NCBI GenBank assembly: GCA_051000345.1
Contig: JBPCOJ010000067.1
Span: forward strand, 1-64,000
Length of the DNA stretch: 64,000 nucleotides
Direction: 5' to 3'
Source of the DNA: JBHENC01 sp051000345
GTDB taxonomy: Bacteria; Acidobacteriota; Blastocatellia; Pyrinomonadales; Pyrinomonadaceae
The notes under the pieces were generated by a model. That model searched no databases, was not told the origin of the DNA, and saw nothing but the letters and a program-made list of their open reading frames with translations. Shown here one piece after another: positions 8,459 to 17,147 of this stretch (position 1 is the stretch's first letter; each line of letters opens with the position of its first letter). The position numbers and the translations under genes are program-made.

Positions 8459-11400
8459 TCAAAAGTTAAGCCGCAACGCAAATTGTATCTGGCGATTCGT
8501 GCCGAGTCCGACGGTGCGCTCGACTGTTTGCCGCAGCAGTCCGAAGGTCGAACCGGCGGCGTTTTGCGTGAACGGCTGGCCGGGTTGCAGTTGATTGTTT
8601 CCAGTACCGAGCGCGTTGTTGAGAGTCGAAGACGGATTGGAGAAGTTCGTTTGGTTGAAGATGTTGAAGAACTCCGAACGAAATTCTATGTTCGTCGTTT
8701 CTCCCAAGCGAAAGCGTTTATTCAAGACCATATCGAACTGCTTGAAGTTAGGCCCGCGCAGAGCGTTGCGCGGCAGATTGCCGAAGGTTCCGGGCGCTGG
8801 GATAGCAAAGGCCGCAGGGTTCAAAAGCGCGCGGTCGTTGTTGAGATACGGGTTGACGCCGGAAATTAAATCAGGACGGCGAATGTTGCGCGATGCACCG
8901 CCGCCCGGCGTGTTAATGACGGCGGTGAAGCCTGCGGGCAAAGGCATCGCGGCGTTGATCGTGCCGGGCAGAGCGCGAACTTCTCCGGCACTGCATCCGG
9001 ATGCCGCGTTCGTGCATTGAATGACTACATCAGGGCGCGTCACTAAAATTTCGATGGGCAGACCCGAACGCGCGTTGATGATGCCGCCGATTTCCATGTT
9101 GCCGAAGACGGCGTTGCCGATGCCGCCCAAGTCGTAACGCTTGCCGCGACCTATCGGCAGATCATAAAGCGCGGTCAAGTTGAAGGTATTGCGCACGTCA
9201 AAGTTGTTGTAGCTGCGGTCTGCGTTAAAGTCGAACGGGTTGGCGGAAGTGCGCGCTTCGTTCGAGCCGGAAGTATTGCCGAAGCTTTTGGAAAGAGTGT
9301 ACTGCGCATTGAGCGTTAAGCCGCTCGACAAACGGCGCGCGAGCGAAGTTTGCAAAGCGTTGTAGCTGTCCGAGCCGCCGCTTGTTTTGTAATCAACTTC
9401 GGCGAACGGATTCTGCACCGTCGCGCCGTTCAAAATGGAAAACTGCCGCACAGTCGTGACGCCGATGACTTGCCCTGCGGCATTGGTGCGATTGACGATG
9501 CCGACGCCTGCGGGAATGTTTGTGCCGTTCACGATGGAAGTCTGGCCGAGCAAGATAGTGTTGGCGACGCTTCGCAAAAACAGATTGCGTCCCTGACTGC
9601 CGACGTAAGCGATGGTTGCCGCTAACTTATACGGCAATTCCTGTTGGACGGAGACGCTGTACTGATAAACCTTTTCTGGAATCGTGTATTCAGGCGCATA
9701 AGCGCGCGGCTGGAACGAGCGCGTGTTCGGGTTGCTATTGAAGAAGGCCAAAAAGTTTGCGAACGCTGCATTCGTATCGTTCTGGAAACCAAACAACTGT
9801 TGATTGTTGACGATTGTGCTGCTCGTTAAAGTTGAAATGGCGCGCACGCTTTCAATCGGTTGTATCTGGTCTTCGGTCTGGCCGGGGCCGTAGTAAATGC
9901 CGAAGCCTGTGCGAAGAACCGTGCGCCCGCCGCCGAAAAAGCCTGTGCCGGAAGCGTTCGGCGAATACGTCAAAGCGACGCGCGGGCCGAAGTTCGTCTT
10001 TGAAGATTTTAAGGGCTCTTCGGTCTGCGGGCGCAGAGTGCCGTTCCTGATGTCGAAGAGAACTTGACGATTGCGCGCTTCGCGTAGCGGCGTGTAGAAC
10101 TCATAGCGCAGGCCGTAATTCAAAGTAAGGTTCGGGCGCAGCTTCCATTCATCCTGCGCGTAGCCGATGTAGTATTCCTGCTTGGCGTGCGCTTGCCCCG
10201 TTGAGCCGTCGAACGGACTCGGCAAACTCAAGTCGCCCGCGTACTGCACGGATTGCAGCGCGCCCGCGAGAAAGTTTTGCAGATTCGAGTAAGTGTAGGT
10301 GATGCCGCCCAGCCTGTCCGTGTAGAGACGAATGAGGCGAAGCTCGCCGCCGAAGCGGAAATTGTGGCTACTTCGCGTATAATTTACGTTATCTATGAAC
10401 GATAAAGAGTAAGGCGTATAGGGTTGGCCGCGCCCGTTCGTCGCGGAGTTGGCGCGAACCAATCCACCCGGAACCGCCGTGCCTGCCGAAGAGCCTTGAC
10501 CGGGCAAAGCGAAGTTCGCGGTGTTGCCGGAGATGTTGAGCGTGATGCCGGAAAAGTCCACGCCGTTGATGGTGGGCGCCACACCGTTGATGCGCGAAAG
10601 CGCAGAATTATAGCCAATCTTGAATTCATTCAACAGGCGCGAACTCAAAGTCGATTGCAGGGCGAAGACACCGTTTTGCGGCACATCGCGGATAACGACG
10701 CGGCGGCCTGTGACGCCTTCGGGCTGATCGTTGTTGCCTTGATCCCGAAAGAAACGAAAGTAAGCGGAGTTGCTATCGTTGATGCGCAAATCGAAGCGCG
10801 CTGCGCCGGAATTTTCGTTGACGGAATTGCTGGCCTGAAGCTGCGCAACGTCGAAGAAATTGTTGCCCGTGCCGGTGCTGATAATCGCCGCGCCCTGCCC
10901 GCGAAAGGCCGGAAGCAAGCTGATGCTGTTGGCTGTGCAAGAAAGCGTGCCTGTGCCGAACGGCGGCGCGCAAATTCTCGCGGCTTGACCCGGCACGGCT
11001 TCGACGGAATTGACGCCGGAGCGCAGGCGATAACCTTCGTAGCTGCCGAAAAAGAAAAGCCTGTCCTTGATGATATAGCCGCCGAGCGAGCCGCCGAATT
11101 GATTAAGGCGCAAAGGCGCTTTCTGGCCGACGATGTTATCGAAAAAGTTGGCGGCGTCTAATGAGGAATTGCGAAAGTATTCAAAAAGCGAGCCGTGAAA
11201 AGCGTTCGAGCCACTTTTGGTAACGACGCTGATTTGCCCGCCCGTGCCTGTGCCGAACTCCGCCGGAAAGTTGTTCGAGTCAACACGAAATTCCTGCACG
11301 TTTTCCAAACTCGATTGCAGGCGAAAGGGCGAAGGCACTTCGCCGTTCAAGTTGCCGGGCGAAGCGTCGATGATTGCGGAGCCTTCGATGCCATCATAAC

Positions 11401-11992
11401 GTAGAACGTTTTGCTGATTGGCGCGCCCGGAAAAGCGTATGTCGCCGAAGGTTCCCGAACCGCTGTTGAGCGAGCCGGGCGCTTGCAGATAAAGCTGCGA
11501 TAATTGTCTTCCGTTAACCGGCAAGCCTTCGACTTCGCGTTCATTAACGCTGGCGCCGATACGCGCCGAATCCGTGTCGAGCGTGGTTTCCGAAGATGCC
11601 GTGACGTTGACAGTCGTCGCGGCACCGGCCGCCTGCAAAGCGAGATCGAGAGTAAATTCCTGCCCGACGTTTACCTGCACGGCAGTGGCGGTGGTCGTCG
11701 CAAAGTTCGGCGCGTTGGCCGTCACCGTGTAGGTGGATGCCTTGAGCGCAGGCACTTGAAAAACGCCGTCGCCCGTCGTCGTCGCGGTGCGTTCTTCGTT
11801 CGTGCGTTCGTTGCGCACGACGATGGTTGCGCCGGAGACGACTGCGTTGTTTGCATCGCGCACAGTGCCTGCGATGCGTCCCGTATCCGTCTGCGCGAAC
11901 GCGCCCGTGTTGATGAACACGAGCGCGGCGAGCGTGAAAGCGAAACGCGGCAGCAGCGAGCGCGTGAACAGTATTGATTGCAACCTAATCAT
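8459..11992 (-). CDS. Oar-like TonB-dependent outer-membrane receptor
   Basis: This 1177-residue protein starts at the ATG at 11990-11992, just after an AGGAGG. A signal peptide ends near NTGAFAQ. A carboxypeptidase-regulatory-like Ig fold follows (about 32-125: GRIAGTVRDANNAVVSGATI), then a TonB plug region (for example VNGRQLSQLYLQAPG) and a long barrel rich in alternating aromatic and polar strands, ending in the outer-membrane C-terminal pattern QFALRLNF. Proteins of this build are expanded in Acidobacteriota and resemble Myxococcus Oar. They are thought to import or handle large substrates such as glycans or peptides, but the substrate here cannot be told from sequence. It stands alone, divergent from the BNR-repeat gene, with a hairpin terminator downstream. 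Confidence 0.92.
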   Translation of the reverse strand: MIRLQSILFTRSLLPRFAFTLAALVFINTGAFAQTDTGRIAGTVRDANNAVVSGATIVVRNERTNEERTATTTGDGVFQVPALKASTYTVTANAPNFATTTATAVQVNVGQEFTLDLALQAAGAATTVNVTASSETTLDTDSARIGASVNEREVEGLPVNGRQLSQLYLQAPGSLNSGSGTFGDIRFSGRANQQNVLRYDGIEGSAIIDASPGNLNGEVPSPFRLQSSLENVQEFRVDSNNFPAEFGTGTGGQISVVTKSGSNAFHGSLFEYFRNSSLDAANFFDNIVGQKAPLRLNQFGGSLGGYIIKDRLFFFGSYEGYRLRSGVNSVEAVPGQAARICAPPFGTGTLSCTANSISLLPAFRGQGAAIISTGTGNNFFDVAQLQASNSVNENSGAARFDLRINDSNSAYFRFFRDQGNNDQPEGVTGRRVVIRDVPQNGVFALQSTLSSRLLNEFKIGYNSALSRINGVAPTINGVDFSGITLNISGNTANFALPGQGSSAGTAVPGGLVRANSATNGRGQPYTPYSLSFIDNVNYTRSSHNFRFGGELRLIRLYTDRLGGITYTYSNLQNFLAGALQSVQYAGDLSLPSPFDGSTGQAHAKQEYYIGYAQDEWKLRPNLTLNYGLRYEFYTPLREARNRQVLFDIRNGTLRPQTEEPLKSSKTNFGPRVALTYSPNASGTGFFGGGRTVLRTGFGIYYGPGQTEDQIQPIESVRAISTLTSSTIVNNQQLFGFQNDTNAAFANFLAFFNSNPNTRSFQPRAYAPEYTIPEKVYQYSVSVQQELPYKLAATIAYVGSQGRNLFLRSVANTILLGQTSIVNGTNIPAGVGIVNRTNAAGQVIGVTTVRQFSILNGATVQNPFAEVDYKTSGGSDSYNALQTSLARRLSSGLTLNAQYTLSKSFGNTSGSNEARTSANPFDFNADRSYNNFDVRNTFNLTALYDLPIGRGKRYDLGGIGNAVFGNMEIGGIINARSGLPIEILVTRPDVVIQCTNAASGCSAGEVRALPGTINAAMPLPAGFTAVINTPGGGASRNIRRPDLISGVNPYLNNDRALLNPAAFAIPAPGTFGNLPRNALRGPNFKQFDMVLNKRFRLGETTNIEFRSEFFNIFNQTNFSNPSSTLNNALGTGNNQLQPGQPFTQNAAGSTFGLLRQTVERTVGLGTNRQIQFALRLNF

Positions 11993-12434
11993 AAAGCCTC
12001 CTGTGTAGTGCGTGAAGAATTATTGAAGTGTGCGTGAACGTGCGTACAGTTATCCGGGAACGAAAAATTAAGGGTAAAGATTGAACGAGTCATTCGCTCT
12101 TATCATTGCTGAACGTGATAAATGTCATGCGCGTGTTGATTGGAAGGCGAAGAATAGCGGGCGAAGGTTAAAGGCGGATTAACTGCGCCTTAAATAAGTG
12201 TTAATTCATTTCGCGCAGGCGCGCGTGCCGTCGTTTCGTCAATCAAACGGCGCGAATAAAAGGAGCCGTGAATTGCGGCGCGCGAGTCTTTCCCGACGGC
12301 GCTTGTCTTGAGAAAAGCGAAATCGTGGAAAGTCTTTGGGAGATAGCTTTTCTTCCTGTGCTATGCTTTGCGTCGGCGGTGTTTATGAGTCGGCTTTAAG
12401 ACAAATTCTGAAAAACTTTTCCCGGAGACAAATC
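11993..12434. other. Divergent intergenic region between TonB receptor and BNR-repeat genes
   Basis: This region of about 440 bp has no convincing gene. It should hold both promoters of the divergent pair. An imperfect hairpin is present at about 12170-12191 (AAGGCG paired with CGCCTT) and a small dyad near 12099-12120. Neither is followed by a T-run. I could not assign -35/-10 boxes with confidence. Confidence 0.5.
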
Positions 12435-15400
12435 GTGAACGCAACGCTTGTTGTCGCAAGAATACGCAATCTTATTTTTATCCTCTGCGGTTTTCTGATG
12501 CTCGTCGGATTGCCGTTCATCGCGGCGGCGCAGGCTCTCGATCAGAGCCTTTATCAAAATATGCGTTGGCGCATGATCGGGCCTTTTCGCGGCGGGCGCA
12601 CAGTCGGCGCTGTCGGAGTGCCGGATCAGCCGAACGTTTTTTATATAGGCGTTAATGACGGCGGCGTGTGGCGCACAAACGACGCGGGGCGCACATGGAC
12701 GCCCATCTTCGACGATCAGCCGACAGGCTCAATCGGCGCGATTGCCGTCGCCGCGTCCGACCCGAATACGATTTACGTCGGCAGCGGCGAAGGCTTGCAG
12801 CGCCCGGATTTATCGACGGGCGACGGCGTTTATAAATCGACGGACGCAGGAAAAACTTGGCGACATCTGGGCTTGCGCGACGCACAACAAATCGGCGCAA
12901 TCATCGTTGACCCGCGTGATGCAAGGCGCGTGTTCGTCGCCGTGCTCGGACATCCTTACGGCGCGAACGCGGAGCGCGGCGTGTTTCGCTCGATTGACGG
13001 CGGCGAGACATTTGAGAAAGTGCTTTACAAGGACGAAAACACGGGCGCGATTGCGCTCGCCTTTGACCCGACGAATTCACAAACGATCTATGCAGACTTG
13101 TGGGCGGCGAGACAGGGGCCTTGGGAAAATGGCGCGTGGCAGGGCGCAAACAGCGGCCTCTACAAATCAATTGACGGCGGCGCGACATGGCGGCAATTAA
13201 CGAAGGGACTTCCGACAACCGCGCAAGGCTTGGGGCGCATCGGCATCGCGGTTGCGCCGAGCGATCCGAACAGGCTTTACACTAACGTTGACGCGCCGAA
13301 ACTCGGCGGCGTTTACCGCTCCGACGACGCGGGCGAAACGTGGCAGCGCGTTAATAACGAAGTGCGCATCTGGGGACGCGGCAGCGATTTCGCCGAAGTG
13401 AAAGTCGATCCGAAAAACAAGGACATCGTTTATTCCGCCAACACTTCAACGTATCGTTCGATTGACGCAGGCAAAAATTTCAAAGCAATCAAGGGCGCGC
13501 CCGGCGGTGACGATTACCACACGGTCTGGATCAATCCGAACAATCCGCAAATCATTTTGCTGGCGAGCGATCAGGGCGCGACCATCACGGTCAACGGCGG
13601 GCAAACTTGGAGCAGTTGGTACAACCAGCCGACGGCGCAGTTCTTCCACGTCATCACAGACAACGAATTTCCTTACTGGGTTTACGGCGCGCAGCAGGAA
13701 AGCGGCTCCGTCGGAACGTCCAGCCGGGGCGACAACGGCGCGATTAGCTTTCGTGACTGGCGCACCATCGGCGTTGAAGAATACGGCTACGTCGCGCCCG
13801 ATCCGCTTAATCCGAATTTCATTTACGGCGGCAAAGCGACGCGCTTCGATAAAACGACGGGACAGGTGCAGAACGTCGCGCCCGAAGTCACGCGCAGCGG
13901 CAAGTATCGCTTCGTCCGAACCGCGCCGCTTCTCTTCTCGCCCGTCGATCCGCACGTTTTATTTTTAGGCTCGAACGTGCTTTTCAAAACCACGAACGGT
14001 GGCGCGAGTTGGGACATTATTAGTCCAGACCTTTCGCGCGAGATGCCGGACGTGCCGGACAGCATAGGCATATATCGCAAGCCGGAGATGCAAACGCAAC
14101 CGCGTCGCGGCGTCATCTATACCGTCGCGCCGTCCTACAAAGACATCAACACCATCTGGGCAGGCACGGATGACGGACTGATTCACATCACGCGCGACGG
14201 CGGAAAATCTTGGCAGAACGTCACGCCGCCGGACGTAACTTCGTGGAGCAAAATTTCTATTATCGACGCCGGACGCTTCGACGCCGGAACAGCTTACGCC
14301 GCCGTCAATCGCATACGCCTCGACGACCAACGCCCGCACATTTATCGCACGCATGACGACGGAAAAACGTGGAAGGAAATCACCAAGGGTTTGCCCGACA
14401 ATGCTCCCGTCAATGTCGTCCGCGAAGATTCCGCGCGCAAGGGCTTGCTCTTTTGCGGAACAGAGCGCGCCGTCTATGTTTCATTCAATGACGGCGACGA
14501 TTGGCAACCCTTGCGTCTCAACATGCCTGCGACTTCCGTGCGCGATCTCGTCGTACACGATGATGATTTAGTCGTCGGCACGCACGGGCGCTCGTTCTGG
14601 ATTCTCGACGACATCACACCGCTGCGCCAAACGAATGCAAAAATCGCCGCCTCCGATGCGTTTCTTTTTCAGCCGCAACTCGCCGTTCGCATCAAGCGCA
14701 ACGTCAACACGGACACACCGCTGCCGCCCGAAGAACCCGCTGGACGGAATCCGCCCGACGGCGCAATCATTAATTACTATTTGAAGGCAGACGCTTCCAA
14801 ACCGATCACGCTTGAAATCTTCGACGCGGCAAACAAACTCGTGCGCCGCTTTTCAAGCGCGGACTCTGCGACGCCGCCCGTCAGCGAGAAGGATTTGAAC
14901 GTGCCATTTTACTGGGTTCGCCCGCCGCATGTGCTTTCCGGGCGGCAAGGAATGCAGCGCTTTGTTTGGGACATGCACTACTCCGCGCCGAAAGTTGACC
15001 GCTACGATTACCCTATCTCGGCTATTTACATGGACACGCCGCTCGTTCCGCAGGGGCCAGTCGTTGCGCCCGGACGCTACACCGTGAAGCTCTCTGTCAA
15101 CGGGCGAAGCCTCACGCAACCGCTCGACGTAAAACTCGACCCGCGCGTGAAAGCCGCGCCGTCCGCCATCGCGCAACAGTTCGCGCTTTCCATGCAAGCT
15201 TACGAAGGAATGCAGCGAAGCCGCGCGGCGCTCGAAGAAGTGCGGAGCCTACGCACGCAACTCAAGGAACTACGCGCGCGTAAAAATCAAGACGCGCTAT
15301 CGGCGGCGCTTAAATCATTAGATCGAAAAGCAGCGACGCTGGCGGGAGAAAGCATTGGCAGTGACGAAGAGGATGCGCCTGTTATAAACAATACGGCGAC

Positions 15401-15629
15401 AGCGGAAACGAACTTTGCGAAACTGAACGCGGCGCAGTTGTCACTGCTAGACGTTTTGCAGGATGCAGATGTCCAACCGACCACGCAGGCCGTGAGCGCG
15501 TCCAGCGAGTTGCAGCAAACACTTGCCGACTTGCTGGCGCGTTGGAATGAAACGAAGAACACTGACATCAAACAACTCAACGAGCAGCTTCGACGTGCTA
15601 ATTTGCCGTCGCTCAAATTGAAAAAGTGA
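12435..15629 (+). CDS. Secreted sortilin/BNR-repeat beta-propeller protein
   Basis: I place the start at the GTG at 12435, preceded by CCGGAGA at good spacing, giving about 1064 residues; the open frame begins at 12336 without a better signal. A signal peptide ends near FIAAAQA. At least ten Asp-box/BNR-type repeats follow (for example VYKSTDAGKTW, LYKSIDGGATW, IHITRDGGKSW), forming one or two beta-propellers of the VPS10/sortilin type. The last 300 residues hold a beta-sandwich-like region with KPITLEIFDAANKLVR and a coiled, charged tail. Such proteins are common and secreted in Acidobacteriota and Bacteroidota; some are annotated as glycosyl hydrolases, but no catalytic residues can be assigned. 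A serine hydrolase gene follows after 7 nt and is probably co-transcribed. Confidence 0.88.
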   Translation: MNATLVVARIRNLIFILCGFLMLVGLPFIAAAQALDQSLYQNMRWRMIGPFRGGRTVGAVGVPDQPNVFYIGVNDGGVWRTNDAGRTWTPIFDDQPTGSIGAIAVAASDPNTIYVGSGEGLQRPDLSTGDGVYKSTDAGKTWRHLGLRDAQQIGAIIVDPRDARRVFVAVLGHPYGANAERGVFRSIDGGETFEKVLYKDENTGAIALAFDPTNSQTIYADLWAARQGPWENGAWQGANSGLYKSIDGGATWRQLTKGLPTTAQGLGRIGIAVAPSDPNRLYTNVDAPKLGGVYRSDDAGETWQRVNNEVRIWGRGSDFAEVKVDPKNKDIVYSANTSTYRSIDAGKNFKAIKGAPGGDDYHTVWINPNNPQIILLASDQGATITVNGGQTWSSWYNQPTAQFFHVITDNEFPYWVYGAQQESGSVGTSSRGDNGAISFRDWRTIGVEEYGYVAPDPLNPNFIYGGKATRFDKTTGQVQNVAPEVTRSGKYRFVRTAPLLFSPVDPHVLFLGSNVLFKTTNGGASWDIISPDLSREMPDVPDSIGIYRKPEMQTQPRRGVIYTVAPSYKDINTIWAGTDDGLIHITRDGGKSWQNVTPPDVTSWSKISIIDAGRFDAGTAYAAVNRIRLDDQRPHIYRTHDDGKTWKEITKGLPDNAPVNVVREDSARKGLLFCGTERAVYVSFNDGDDWQPLRLNMPATSVRDLVVHDDDLVVGTHGRSFWILDDITPLRQTNAKIAASDAFLFQPQLAVRIKRNVNTDTPLPPEEPAGRNPPDGAIINYYLKADASKPITLEIFDAANKLVRRFSSADSATPPVSEKDLNVPFYWVRPPHVLSGRQGMQRFVWDMHYSAPKVDRYDYPISAIYMDTPLVPQGPVVAPGRYTVKLSVNGRSLTQPLDVKLDPRVKAAPSAIAQQFALSMQAYEGMQRSRAALEEVRSLRTQLKELRARKNQDALSAALKSLDRKAATLAGESIGSDEEDAPVINNTATAETNFAKLNAAQLSLLDVLQDADVQPTTQAVSASSELQQTLADLLARWNETKNTDIKQLNEQLRRANLPSLKLKK

Positions 15630-15636
15630 AAACGAA

Positions 15637-16857
15637 ATGAACTGCCGAACACACCTCAAACGCTTTATGCACAGCACGCGCTTTTCCTTCGTCGCATACC
15701 TTGCGCTCATTCTCTGTTTTGCGAATGTCGTCGCCGCGCAAACGACTGCGATAGAAAAAAGCCGCCAACAAAAACCCGCGCGAACCTTCGTTTATTATCC
15801 TGCGCCCGGCGACGCTTGGCAGCGCAGGCAACCGGCGCAAGTCGGCATGGACAGCAAGTTGCTCGAACAGGCCGTTGGTTATGCGAAGACGCAGGAAAGC
15901 ACCATCCCGCCTGATTTTTCGACGCAAGTTGAAACATTCGGCAAAGTTTTGGGCAAGCTTCCGAAGGAGCGTGGGACAACAAACGGCATCATCCTGCGAC
16001 ACGGCTACATCGTCGCCGAATGGGGCGACACAGCGCGGATTGATCCGACTTACAGCGCCGCGAAAAGTTTTCTTTCGACAATTCTCGGTATCACGATTGA
16101 TCGCGGATTAATTAAAAGCGTCAATGACCCGGTCGGAAAATACGTGCATGACGGCGGCTATGATTCCGCGCACAACGCAAAAATCACTTGGGAAGAACAT
16201 GCGCAGCAAACAAGCGAATGGGACGGCGCGTTGTGGGGCAAACCAGCGGACTTCGTCGGGCATGAAGAATTCGGCAAGGGCGAGCGCAAACCACGCGCGC
16301 TGCAAGAACCCGGCGCGTTTTGGGAATACAACGATGTGCGTATCAATCGCCTCGCGCTCTCGCTTTTGCGCGTCTGGCGAAAGCCGCTGCCCGAAGTCTT
16401 GCGCAACGAAATTATGAACCCAATCGGCGCGTCGAATTCATGGCAGTATCAAGGCTATGATAATTCGTATGTAATGATCGACGGCAGGAAAATGCAATCG
16501 GTGAGCGGCGGCACGCGCTGGGGCGGCGGCCTCTGGATCAACACGCGCAATGAAGCGCGTTTCGGTTATCTCTTCTTGCGCAAAGGCCGCTGGCAAAACA
16601 AACAACTCGTCTCCCAAAAGTGGGTGCAGGCGGCAATGACGCCGGGAAAACTCGGCCCCGATTATGGCTATCTGTGGTGGCTCAATACGAAAGGCAAGCA
16701 ATGGCCGAACGCGCCCGCGACGAGTTTCGCGGCCATCGGCTACGGCTCGAACACAATCTGGATTGACCCGGAACACGACATCGTTGTTGTCTGGCGCTGG
16801 CATCAAGGCAACGGCGACGAATTCTTCAAACGCATTCTCGCCGCGATCAAAGATTAA
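15637..16857 (+). CDS. Secreted beta-lactamase-family serine hydrolase
   Basis: This 406-residue protein has a signal peptide (hydrophobic core FVAYLALILCFANVVAAQ) and a class C beta-lactamase/D-aminopeptidase-type fold. The SxxK motif is in TYSAAKSFLST and the YxN motif is in WEYNDVRIN. A C-terminal Gly-rich strand (GYLWWLNTKG ... GYGSNTIWIDP) matches the family. Enzymes of this group act as esterases, peptidases or carboxypeptidases; the substrate cannot be inferred. The start lies 7 nt after the BNR-repeat gene stop, so the two are likely translated from one mRNA. An ATG 30 nt downstream is an alternative start and would give a shorter n-region to the signal peptide. Confidence 0.88.
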   Translation: MNCRTHLKRFMHSTRFSFVAYLALILCFANVVAAQTTAIEKSRQQKPARTFVYYPAPGDAWQRRQPAQVGMDSKLLEQAVGYAKTQESTIPPDFSTQVETFGKVLGKLPKERGTTNGIILRHGYIVAEWGDTARIDPTYSAAKSFLSTILGITIDRGLIKSVNDPVGKYVHDGGYDSAHNAKITWEEHAQQTSEWDGALWGKPADFVGHEEFGKGERKPRALQEPGAFWEYNDVRINRLALSLLRVWRKPLPEVLRNEIMNPIGASNSWQYQGYDNSYVMIDGRKMQSVSGGTRWGGGLWINTRNEARFGYLFLRKGRWQNKQLVSQKWVQAAMTPGKLGPDYGYLWWLNTKGKQWPNAPATSFAAIGYGSNTIWIDPEHDIVVVWRWHQGNGDEFFKRILAAIKD

Positions 16858-16896
16858 GCGCGACTAAGCGAACTAAGCTCCGTTGCCACTTCATCA

Positions 16897-17083
16897 ATTG
16901 CCACTAGCTTTAGCTAGTGGTTGCTTAACAGATCAGCTTTCGGCTTTAGCCAAATGAAAATTAAAGGATTTATCCTTATCAGCTTTAGCTAAAGCTGGTC
17001 GGAAGATTTTTGTTTATTTTAGATTCGGCTAAAGCCTTATCTATGGTCATTGCTTGCTCCACTAGCTGAAGCTAGTGGCAATT
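16897..17083. repeat. Composite palindromic repeat, family B (long form)
   Basis: This element of about 187 bp has ends that are inverted copies of ATTGCCACTAGCT. Each end is itself a small palindrome (CCACTAGC...GCTAGTGG). The interior holds further dyads built on CGGCTTTAGCC and ATCAGCTTTAGCTAAAGC. It occupies most of the gap between the serine hydrolase and phosphoesterase genes. The same ends occur at 24651-24773 and in a short form at 2771-2803. The structure suggests a REP/MITE-like element. Confidence 0.75.
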
Positions 17084-17110
17084 GAAAAGGCATTGTGCCG
17101 ATACAGCCTC

Positions 17111-17147
17111 GCCACAGAGTCGCAGAGATTAGGAAAGATAGTAAAAG
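17111..17147. repeat. Half copy of palindromic repeat family A
   Basis: The sequence from GCCACAGAGTCGCAGAG through GATTAGGAAAGATAG matches the left arm and inner flank of family A copy 1 (782-830), with no matching right arm. It runs directly into the start codon of the next gene and appears to supply its AGGAAAG ribosome-binding site. Confidence 0.65.

Noticed and set aside
10424..11161. Long plus-strand frame inside the TonB-receptor gene
   Set aside because: It has no recognisable domain and is fully antisense to a clear barrel protein; high GC produces such frames.
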